NCBI GenBank assembly: GCA_021160845.1
Contig: JAGHBT010000198.1
Location: 1-5,042 of the forward strand
Source of the DNA: a bacterium
GTDB lineage: Bacteria > Krumholzibacteriota > Krumholzibacteriia > Krumholzibacteriales > WJIX01
Direction: 5' to 3'
DNA: 5,042 bases
The notes under the pieces: generated by a model
What the model was told of the DNA's origin: nothing
Database searches by the model: none
Seen by the model: the letters and a program-made list of their open reading frames with translations, nothing else
Made by a program: the position numbers and the translations under genes
Part shown: one piece after another, positions 1-5,042 of the stretch
Numbering within the stretch: position 1 is the first letter of the stretch
How the letters are laid out: every line of letters begins with the position of its first letter

Positions 1-84
1 GGCCATGTTAGCACAGGAATCTATTTCTACAGGTTAGTAGCAGGCAAATCGACATTGATCAGGAAACTGGCCCTGGTGAGATAA
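1..84 (+). CDS. C-terminal end of a secreted/surface protein with a FlgD-Ig/T9SS-like tail (partial)
   Basis: Reading frame 1 is open from the first base and ends at TAA (82-84), giving 27 residues that begin GHVSTGIYFYRL and end RKLALVR. The pattern 'tGIYFYRLvAGk...RKLaLvR' at the extreme C-terminus is the last strands of the FlgD immunoglobulin-like module, which closely resembles type A C-terminal sorting tails of type IX secretion substrates. Such tails sit at the end of large secreted enzymes, adhesins and repeat proteins in Bacteroidota-related phyla. The rest of the gene lies outside the window, so its catalytic or binding role cannot be known. The next gene starts 153 bases downstream on the same strand and is also secreted. 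The frame and the C-terminal motif are clear; true type IX secretion, as opposed to a plain Ig-like end domain, is inference. Confidence 0.75.
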   Translation, partial: GHVSTGIYFYRLVAGKSTLIRKLALVR

Positions 85-225
85 CCCGTGGAGACGGTTG
101 GGCCCATTAGTGTCCGGGCTTCGGCAAAGAAAAGGTAGTTCTAAAAAGATGACAAGGTGACGAAAAAGCAGGAGATCTTTGTCGAATCGAAACCGGTAGA
201 AGATCGATATGTAACAGAGACGAAA

Positions 226-237
226 AGGAGAAAGGAA
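226..237 (+). promoter_or_regulatory. Ribosome binding site that sets the start of the fibre-like gene
   Basis: AGGAG at 226-230 followed by a 7-base purine-rich spacer leads to ATG at 238. It decides between two in-frame starts: the GTG at 157 has only a weak upstream match and would put a charged 27-residue stretch ahead of an obvious signal peptide. Confidence 0.7.
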
Positions 238-2283
238 ATGAGAAAATTATATTTTGGTCTTGTTGCCCTCATGATGCTGACGGTGTTTGCAGGTTCAGCC
301 GAGGGTTTTGTTCCCAGACTGCTCAGTTACCAGGGTGTCCTGACCGAGGTGGGGGGACAGCCCGTGTCGAACGGCCAGTACCAATTAACATTTAAGATAT
401 ACGATGTGGCGGCAGAGGGAACTGCAATGTGGACCGAGGCTCAGACGGCTGAAGTCACTAATGGAATCTTTACTGTAATATTGGGTTCGAGTACAACTCT
501 GGACCTGCCTTTTGACACGCAGTACTATCTTGGTATTACGATCGCATCGGAAGAAGAACTCTCCCCGCGGGTCCAGCTCTGCGGCGCGCCATATGCCTTG
601 GGTGCGGGGATGCTCGCCGGCTCTACAAATATTGTACCCTCCACCGGCGACGTGGGATTTGGGACGACTGCGCCTCAGCACAAACTCCATATCGTCGATA
701 CGGGGCATGAGATGGTCGATCTCGATATCCAGTCATTATACGGTTCGGGTACAATGCAGATACAGACAGACAATAATGCAAATAACTATTTCGGGATAGC
801 AAAGGGCGCCTCCGGCGCTTCTGGATCGACCGCGGGATTTCCTCTCGCCGACATGTCAAGGCTGGTGGCCGGGAATGCCGCCGGGCCGATGATGTTGCAG
901 GTGATGACGAACAACCCTTTGTATGTAGTTACAAACAATCTCGAGAGGATGAGAGTGACCGGTGAGGGTAATGTCGGTATTGGTACGACGAGTCCGGGGG
1001 AGCTTCTCGACGTGAATGGCGGCGTCAGAGTGGGTAACTCAATCGGAACGAACCCGGGTACGATGCGTTGGACCGGGTCTGACTTCGAAGGATACAACGG
1101 AAGTTCATGGGCATCCCTTACAGCGTCGGGCGGAGGGAGTCTGCCTTCAGGGATAGCCGGTAACACTCTAAGACACAACGGCTCTGACTGGCTTGCAGCT
1201 ACCAATCTTTACAACAATGGCACGAATGTGGGAATAGGTACGACGATTCCTTCGGAAGCCCTGGATGTCACTGGAAATATTCACGCGAGTGGGGAACTCC
1301 AGGGAACAAAAGCTGTTCTCGGAAGTTCTTCCATTCCGGGGATTCTTCATGTAGAGAGGTTTGGATCTACGAAGATATTGGGTAATTCCAACGGGTATGG
1401 TGGTAATATGTATATGTACGACGAAACAACCGAGCCGACGATCAACCTGATGGCCGACGTCAACGGTGAAGGTGGATACGTTGGCATATTCGGCGATAAC
1501 GGCGGTGGGGTGCCCGAGATAGTGATGGATGGCAACTATTCCGGCAGCGGCAATCCTTATGTAAGATTGAGCGGTAGCACAAGTTCAATCGCCTTTAATA
1601 CGAACACGACCGGCGATGACTGTGTTATTTTGCCGGTGAACACAATATCAGCTGTAGAGCTTGCCGAAGAGACGGGTGTGAGTGCATCGACCGACGGAGG
1701 GACTACTGTCGAGTTCCCCAGTTCAACATGGACAGTAATCAAATCGGTGACAATATTGGCTCCGGGGCCCGGTTATGTGATCGTAATAGGCTCCTGTCAG
1801 GGAGATTGCCTTCACAACAACGGTTCATCTAGTATAGGATTCTATGGAGTCTCCAATTCGCCAACGGTCGTTCCCGCGAATCAGGATATACAGTGGATGC
1901 TCGATTTTGCCGCCCCAAGCGGGAATTACAAAACGCCCGTTACAGTCCATAGTGTGTTTACCGCGGCAGCAGGAGCTAATACATACTATTTTCTCGGGTA
2001 TGAATACTCAGGGTCTTTTTCCGCTGAAAATGTTCAGCTTTCCGCTATTTATGTGCCGACGGCATACGGTAGTGTGAGTTCCGTTGCGACAAACGCTCCC
2101 GGAGAGGATAGATTGTCTGTTATACAGGGACGCACCGACAGCGACATCGCAAAAGAGCGTGATGAGGCTGTCGCGGCTGATAGGGACAGGATAAACAGGG
2201 AATTGTCTGAGATGCGCGGGAAATTCAGCAAAATGGAAGCCGAGATAGAACGCCTGAGCCGTGAACAGATGGAAAAAGACTAA
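238..2283 (+). CDS. Secreted fibre-like repeat protein with N-terminal beta module and C-terminal coiled coil
   Basis: 681 residues from ATG 238, chosen because it follows a good ribosome site and opens directly with a signal peptide (residues 1 to about 23: basic MRK, hydrophobic core, then AGSAEG before FVPR). An in-frame GTG at 157 would add 27 charged residues and is disfavoured. Residues about 25-130 form the 'LLSYQGVLTEVGGQPV' module ending 'GAPYALGA', common at the start of secreted proteins in uncultured FCB-type bacteria. Three fibre-type repeats follow: VGFGTTAP (139), VGIGTTSP (246) and VGIGTTIP (331), each followed by a hydrophobic 'LDV.G'-like segment. Between them are 'MRWTGSDFEGYNGSSW' (from 276) and 'GNTLRHNGSDW' (from 308), phrases typical of tail-fibre-like surface proteins. 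Residues about 461-625 look like a beta-sandwich, and 632-681 are highly charged with coiled-coil character. No S74 self-cleaving chaperone motif is evident. It is probably an exported surface fibre or adhesin; the ligand is unknown. A terminator lies 53 bases past the stop. Confidence 0.8.
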   Translation: MRKLYFGLVALMMLTVFAGSAEGFVPRLLSYQGVLTEVGGQPVSNGQYQLTFKIYDVAAEGTAMWTEAQTAEVTNGIFTVILGSSTTLDLPFDTQYYLGITIASEEELSPRVQLCGAPYALGAGMLAGSTNIVPSTGDVGFGTTAPQHKLHIVDTGHEMVDLDIQSLYGSGTMQIQTDNNANNYFGIAKGASGASGSTAGFPLADMSRLVAGNAAGPMMLQVMTNNPLYVVTNNLERMRVTGEGNVGIGTTSPGELLDVNGGVRVGNSIGTNPGTMRWTGSDFEGYNGSSWASLTASGGGSLPSGIAGNTLRHNGSDWLAATNLYNNGTNVGIGTTIPSEALDVTGNIHASGELQGTKAVLGSSSIPGILHVERFGSTKILGNSNGYGGNMYMYDETTEPTINLMADVNGEGGYVGIFGDNGGGVPEIVMDGNYSGSGNPYVRLSGSTSSIAFNTNTTGDDCVILPVNTISAVELAEETGVSASTDGGTTVEFPSSTWTVIKSVTILAPGPGYVIVIGSCQGDCLHNNGSSSIGFYGVSNSPTVVPANQDIQWMLDFAAPSGNYKTPVTVHSVFTAAAGANTYYFLGYEYSGSFSAENVQLSAIYVPTAYGSVSSVATNAPGEDRLSVIQGRTDSDIAKERDEAVAADRDRINRELSEMRGKFSKMEAEIERLSREQMEKD

Positions 2284-2336
2284 TTATGGAGCAGTAACTA
2301 AAATGTTTGTACGGAGAAATTAGTCCGTATGGAGAA

Positions 2337-2368
2337 GGGTCGTCCGGAAGAACCGAACGGCCCTTTTT
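2337..2368 (+). terminator. Rho-independent terminator of the fibre-like gene
   Basis: An 11-position stem, GGGTCGTCCGG (2337-2347) with CCGAACGGCCC (2353-2363), has one G-T wobble and one mismatch around an AAGAA loop. It is followed directly by five T (2364-2368), as expected for plus-strand termination. A smaller hairpin just upstream (TACGGA 2310-2315 with TCCGTA 2324-2329) has no T tract. On the minus strand the same stem is followed only by TTCTCC, so it would terminate the convergent operon weakly at best. Confidence 0.85.
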
Positions 2369-2475
2369 AATGAACAAAACTCGCGACATACCTTGCGACA
2401 TGTTTGAGAAACGTTGTCAACCAAGCCTGATTCGTAACATAATATTGTCAGATTTTTGTCGGTGGAGAGTGGGAC
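2369..2475. other. Convergent intergenic spacer
   Basis: This spacer lies between the plus-strand terminator and the end of the minus-strand operon. It is AT-rich and I see no gene in it. It holds a short direct repeat, GCGACAT at 2383-2389 and 2395-2401, with a 12-base period. No clear minus-strand terminator hairpin with a T tract was found here for the operon that ends at 2476. Confidence 0.5.
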
Positions 2476-3168
2476 CTAGAATTGAAGCTCGAAAATATGA
2501 ATCAGACAGTAATAGATGCCGATACCGATAAAAAGGATTCCTGTGATTCTTCTGCCCCATTTTTCAAACAGCACAATTTTGTTATAGGCTTGGGCTACCC
2601 TGTTAGCTCCGAGAGCTAAAAGAATCGCGAACATCAATACAGGCAGGCCGGTCGCGATACCAAAGATTGCCGGCAGTAGAATTCTTGAATTATGTTTGAC
2701 TGCCAGCGGTAAGAGTGATCCGAAAAACAAAGCGGCGGATGTCGGACAAAATGAGAGAGCAAAAATAATCCCTAAAAATCCTGCCCCCCAGATGCCGAGA
2801 AGTTCCGCCTTTTCCCGGATCGATTCTCCCAGCCCCGAGCCCCCGAAATTAAGTGAAATAAGTTCCAGCAGCATCATTCCCACGATAATTAGAAGGGGCC
2901 CTAGCAGCATATTCATGTATTTCTGCAGTACATGTGAAACCAGTGGAGCTGAAAGTATGCTCGACACCAGGAGGATACCCAACATCAGATATGTCAACAT
3001 ACGTCCGGCGGTATATAGCAATCCCGCTGAAAGAACACTCGCGGGCCTGTCCACTCTCCGGCCGACAAAAGAGATTGCCGCAATGTTGGTAGCCAAAGGA
3101 CAGGGGCTGATTGATGTAAGAATCCCAAGCCAGAATGTCGACGCTATAACAAGTATCCATTCAGTCAT
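2476..3168 (-). CDS. arsG: ArsG-family membrane transporter with CcdA/DsbD-type fold
   Basis: 230 residues from ATG 3168, whose A is shared with the upstream gene's TGA stop (TGATG), so translation is probably coupled. A TTG three bases earlier is also possible. About six membrane segments are visible (roughly 4-32, 45-72, 84-106, 124-152, 162-188, 205-225). The family signature is strong: 'SISPCPLATNIAAISFVGRR' near the N-terminus and 'SFCPTSAALFFGSLLPLA' in the middle, placing C23 and C141 at positions like the reactive cysteine pair of CcdA/DsbD membrane domains; a third cysteine is C221. ArsG was described in the arsEFG module of Shewanella as an efflux permease for trivalent aminophenyl arsenicals. 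The gene is last in its operon, directly after arsF, as expected for that module. The family call is firm. Export of aromatic arsenicals here is inferred from family and context, and thiol electron transfer is the main alternative. Confidence 0.85.
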   Translation of the reverse strand: MTEWILVIASTFWLGILTSISPCPLATNIAAISFVGRRVDRPASVLSAGLLYTAGRMLTYLMLGILLVSSILSAPLVSHVLQKYMNMLLGPLLIIVGMMLLELISLNFGGSGLGESIREKAELLGIWGAGFLGIIFALSFCPTSAALFFGSLLPLAVKHNSRILLPAIFGIATGLPVLMFAILLALGANRVAQAYNKIVLFEKWGRRITGILFIGIGIYYCLIHIFELQF

Positions 3169-3668
3169 CAATTTTCTTCCGTCAATAATGGTCTGGTCTC
3201 GTCTTGAATATAACTGATGAAGGCAGTTTCATTTCTTACAAGTTCCCATACCCTGTCCAGACGCTTCCAATTTACTTGAGAACCATTTCTTAGCAGTGAA
3301 ACGACGACGGCGCTGGTTGTAAGTTGATAGTCTTGCACAAAATGTTCGTTATTTGGTTTCTCCATATTTAACACTTGCAATTTGATCATTCCCTTTTGCA
3401 AGTCTTCAGATAAGCCGGTTTCAATGGCCTTTCTGGTTAGGGCCTCAATTCTTCTACAAGTTCTACAGCGTGTTGTATTGTGAAAGTAATAAACTATAGT
3501 TCTAGTAGTTGGAGTTGTTTGACCGGGGTTTTGGACATTATTAGAAGCAACCTTTAAAGTCGCATTTTCTTTCGTTTTTTCCGCATTGTTTTCTTTGATT
3601 AACAAAGTTACAAGGCTTATGCCGACAAAAAGCAGCAGTATAGTAGTTGTTACACCTTTAGTCTTCAT
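3168..3668 (-). CDS. arsF: ArsF-family membrane-anchored thioredoxin-like protein
   Basis: 166 residues from ATG 3668, preceded by AAGGAGA at 3675-3681 with a 6-base spacer. Residues 7-24 are a hydrophobic signal anchor after a basic MKTKG, predicting N-in with the rest outside the cytoplasm. Residues 25-56 are a polar, Thr/Asn-rich linker. From about 57 on lies a thioredoxin-like domain: strand 'TIVYYFHNTTRCRTCRRIEALT' split around the CRTC dithiol (C68, C71), then 'VLNMEKPNNEHFVQDYQL', 'VVVSLLRNG' and 'RVWELVRNETAFISYIQDE'. This layout matches the family named as the ArsF subunit of nitrophenyl-arsenical nitroreductase in the arsEFG module. It overlaps arsG by one base. Its GC, about 38% by hand count over 3181-3660, is well below the roughly 50-55% sampled in the permease and arsG. 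I see no flavin site, so any nitroreductase activity would need partners. The family call is confident; the substrate is inferred. Confidence 0.83.
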   Translation of the reverse strand: MKTKGVTTTILLLFVGISLVTLLIKENNAEKTKENATLKVASNNVQNPGQTTPTTRTIVYYFHNTTRCRTCRRIEALTRKAIETGLSEDLQKGMIKLQVLNMEKPNNEHFVQDYQLTTSAVVVSLLRNGSQVNWKRLDRVWELVRNETAFISYIQDETRPLLTEEN

Positions 3669-3674
3669 GAATAT

Positions 3675-3681
3675 TCTCCTT
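3675..3681 (-). promoter_or_regulatory. Ribosome binding site of arsF
   Basis: On the minus strand AAGGAGA sits six bases before ATG 3668. It lies inside a 19-codon frame (3665-3724) whose TGA overlaps the arsF ATG. Confidence 0.7.
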
Positions 3682-3694
3682 CGGGAATAGGGCC

Positions 3695-3719
3695 GCGTTC
3701 ATGACTATCAGCGTTCATG
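3695..3719 (-). repeat. Tandem 9-base direct repeat in the arsE-like/arsF spacer
   Basis: On the minus strand CATGAACGC occurs at 3719-3711 and again at 3703-3695, a 16-base period, within the only sizeable spacer of the operon (70 bases). A shorter related ATGAAC lies just upstream (3724-3719). It is not an inverted repeat like the usual ArsR/SmtB operators. It could be a binding site, a remnant of an ancestral duplication, or chance. Confidence 0.4.
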
Positions 3720-3738
3720 TTCATAATACGGACCCCCC

Positions 3739-3972
3739 CTATCCCTTAAGTGTGTTTTTCAATTCTTCCACTGCGGGGACCCTGCCCGCGAGCTTAACCT
3801 CGCCGTCTATGACCAGGGCGGGAGTCATCATGACACCGAAGCCCATGATCTGATTTATGTCTGTTACTTTCTCGAGTTCATAATCGAGCCCAAGTTCTTG
3901 AGCCGCCGTCTCGGTCACCACCTCCAGTTTTTTACAGTTTGGACAGCCTGTACCCAGAATTTGAATTTTCAT
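3739..3972 (-). CDS. Small glutaredoxin-like redox protein (TM0996/MTH895 type), possible ArsE
   Basis: 77 residues from ATG 3972. This start is chosen because GGAGGT (3979-3984) stands six bases before it and the protein then opens with the typical MKIQILG strand. The in-frame ATG at 4011 lies inside the permease gene and would add 13 uncharacteristic residues. The thioredoxin fold is compact: first strand, then GCPNC (C10, C13), helix, second strand around 'LDYELEKVTD', then 'GVMMTPALVIDG' with the cis-proline after T50, and 'AGRVP' before the last helix. There is no signal sequence, so it should act in the cytoplasm as a dithiol carrier. Members of this family often sit beside ArsP-type permeases. 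Its place just upstream of arsF and arsG makes it the candidate ArsE partner, which I have not proven, so no symbol is given. The permease ends 19 bases upstream, so the two are co-transcribed. Confidence 0.85.
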   Translation of the reverse strand: MKIQILGTGCPNCKKLEVVTETAAQELGLDYELEKVTDINQIMGFGVMMTPALVIDGEVKLAGRVPAVEELKNTLKG

Positions 3973-3978
3973 CTCTTT

Positions 3979-3984
3979 ACCTCC
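3979..3984 (-). promoter_or_regulatory. Consensus ribosome binding site of the CPNC redox protein
   Basis: GGAGGT on the minus strand is separated by the six bases AAAGAG from ATG 3972. This near-perfect anti-16S match fixes the start and suggests strong translation of the 77-residue protein relative to its neighbours. Confidence 0.8.
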
Positions 3985-3991
3985 ATGGGGT

Positions 3992-5042
3992 TTAATTAAA
4001 AAATGTTCCATAAATCATTCCGCTGAAAGTGGCCATGACTATGACCAGCGTAACAAACACAAGTGTTTTCTTGTTGCCGATAACGCTGCGGATAACCAGC
4101 ATGTTCGGAAGGCTAAGGGCAGGACCTGCCAGCAGAAGGGCAAGGGCCGGGCCCTTTCCCATGCCGCTGCCGATAAGTCCCTGAAGAATCGGCACTTCCG
4201 TAAGTGTGGCGAAGTACATAAATGCTCCCGCGAATGACGAGAAGAAATTAGCGCGAAGCGAATTTCCCCCTACCGCTTTCTCGATCCACCCTGAGGGGAT
4301 TAGTCCCTCGTAACCGACTCTTCCAAGCAGCGCTCCTGCAACAAGAACTCCTAACATAAGAAGAGGTAAAATTTGTTTGGCGAATTTCCAGGAAGAAGAG
4401 AACCATTCTTCCGTTTCGTTATTTCCTGTACTGGTAATGATGGAAATTCCGATAACAGCGGCTGCAAACGGAACAAGGTGATGCCCGGGGAAGAGAAAAA
4501 TCAGTACGGAGACAGAAAGCGCGATGAGCGCAACTTTCCACCATTTTAGATTAAACCAGACAACAAGAATAATTCCGAGCGAGAGAGCAAAAAAAGATGT
4601 AAGAAACCACTTGGCGCTGTAGATAAGTACCCACAGCCCGGTGTTTCCCACTGGCTTCCCCCAGTTTGTAAAAACAAGAATCCCTACCATCGAAGTGAAA
4701 TAGAGGGCGTTTTTCCAGAGGGGTCGCTTGGGTTTTTCATCCGGTATGGCTGCTTGCGCCGCCGCCTTTTCTTTTTCTTCATTTCTAAAGATTATGTGCA
4801 TCATTATTCCTATTACAATACTGAAAAAAATCGCCCCAACAACCCTGGCGATCCCAAGCCTGATACCGAGGACGTTCGCTGTAAGCACAATGGCCAGTAT
4901 ATTGATGGCCGGGCCCGAATATAGAAACGATGTGGCAGGCCCGAGGCCCGCTCCCATCCTGTAGATACCGGCGAAGAGTGGCAGTACGGTACAGGAACAG
5001 ACGGCCAGGACAGCGCCGGATACAGACGCGACACTATAGGCC
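3992..5042 (-). CDS. ArsP/UPF0718-type permease (N-terminus cut by window edge)
   Basis: The frame is open to the right edge. From 5041 down it gives 349 residues beginning AYSVASVSGAVLAVCSCTVL, so ATG 4957 is an internal methionine, not the start. This is the predicted permease family COG0701, which includes ArsP, an exporter of trivalent organoarsenicals. Visible features are a conserved CSC motif (C15, C17, the only cysteines present) before VLPLFAGI; 'YSGPAINILAIVLTA' (41-55); a charged cytoplasmic-type loop (about 86-108, EEKEKAAAQ...); several further membrane segments (about 111-125, 145-163, 170-183, 189-203, 222-237); and a second copy of the first motif at about 270-322 (EVPILQGLIGSGMGKGPA, LAGPALSLPN). 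About the first tens of residues are missing. It is the first visible gene of the minus-strand operon, 19 bases ahead of the CPNC protein. The permease family is clear; the substrate (organoarsenical or other) is inferred from neighbours. Confidence 0.85.
   Translation of the reverse strand, partial: AYSVASVSGAVLAVCSCTVLPLFAGIYRMGAGLGPATSFLYSGPAINILAIVLTANVLGIRLGIARVVGAIFFSIVIGIMMHIIFRNEEKEKAAAQAAIPDEKPKRPLWKNALYFTSMVGILVFTNWGKPVGNTGLWVLIYSAKWFLTSFFALSLGIILVVWFNLKWWKVALIALSVSVLIFLFPGHHLVPFAAAVIGISIITSTGNNETEEWFSSSWKFAKQILPLLMLGVLVAGALLGRVGYEGLIPSGWIEKAVGGNSLRANFFSSFAGAFMYFATLTEVPILQGLIGSGMGKGPALALLLAGPALSLPNMLVIRSVIGNKKTLVFVTLVIVMATFSGMIYGTFFN

Noticed and set aside
157..237. GTG start giving a 708-residue version of the fibre-like protein
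   Set aside because: It would place 27 charged residues ahead of a clear signal peptide and has a poor ribosome site; ATG 238 has AGGAG at the right distance.
85..237. Promoter for the fibre-like gene in the 153-base spacer
   Set aside because: I could not find a convincing -35/-10 pair. A short GCCC/GGGC inverted repeat around 102-120 has no T tract. The gene may be co-transcribed with its upstream neighbour.
2307..2531. Plus-strand 74-codon frame after the fibre-like gene
   Set aside because: It reads straight through the terminator hairpin and into the 3' end of arsG on the other strand, with no family features.
2696..3217. Plus-strand 173-codon frame
   Set aside because: It is antisense to arsG, which has strong family signatures and membrane segments; the composition of this frame (Pro/Ser/Arg-rich) is that of a shadow frame.
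3973..4011. Upstream ATG extending the CPNC redox protein to 90 residues
   Set aside because: It lies inside the permease 3' end; the consensus GGAGGT and the family's usual N-terminus support ATG 3972.
4958..5042. Treating ATG 4957 as the true start of the permease
   Set aside because: The same frame stays open upstream to the window edge and encodes the family's conserved CSCTVLPLFAG segment, so the gene is cut, not short.
1..5042. GGCC at both window ends as a sign of a circular element or restriction fragment
   Set aside because: A four-base match is too short to show circularity, GGCC also occurs many times inside, and genes are cut at both ends as in any linear fragment.

Overview
The window looks like a fragment of a bacterial chromosome from the FCB superphylum or a related uncultured Gram-negative phylum (inference). 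Two things point there. The left edge carries the end of a gene with a FlgD-Ig/type IX secretion-like C-terminal tail. Next to it is a secreted fibre-like protein with the 'LSYQGVLT' N-terminal module and 'VGIGTT.P' repeats, an architecture I associate with Bacteroidota-related and Krumholzibacteriota/Eisenbacteria-type genomes. Hand counts in sampled stretches of the permease and arsG genes give about 50-55% GC; one gene (arsF-like) is near 38%.

Left half, plus strand (1-2368): the last 27 codons of a secreted or surface protein (1-84), a 153-base spacer, then a 681-residue secreted fibre-like protein (238-2283). A strong rho-independent terminator closes this unit (2337-2368).

Right half, minus strand (2476-5042), convergent with the left half: a compact four-gene operon read from right to left. 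It begins with an ArsP/UPF0718-type permease cut by the right window edge. It continues with a 77-residue cytoplasmic redox protein with a CPNC motif (glutaredoxin-like TM0996/MTH895 type), a membrane-anchored thioredoxin-fold protein of the ArsF family with a CRTC motif, and a CcdA/DsbD-fold membrane protein of the ArsG family.

The last three genes resemble the arsEFG module described in Shewanella putrefaciens for reducing nitrophenyl arsenicals and exporting the trivalent aminophenyl products. The adjacent ArsP-type permease is a family known to export trivalent organoarsenicals. The likely role is organoarsenical (or other thiol-reactive metalloid) detoxification. The cysteine layout also allows a second reading: a relay carrying electrons from a cytoplasmic dithiol protein through a CcdA-like membrane protein to an extracytoplasmic dithiol protein. 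No regulator, promoter or arsenate reductase is visible; any would lie beyond the right edge. I saw no RNA genes, insertion sequences or CRISPR arrays.
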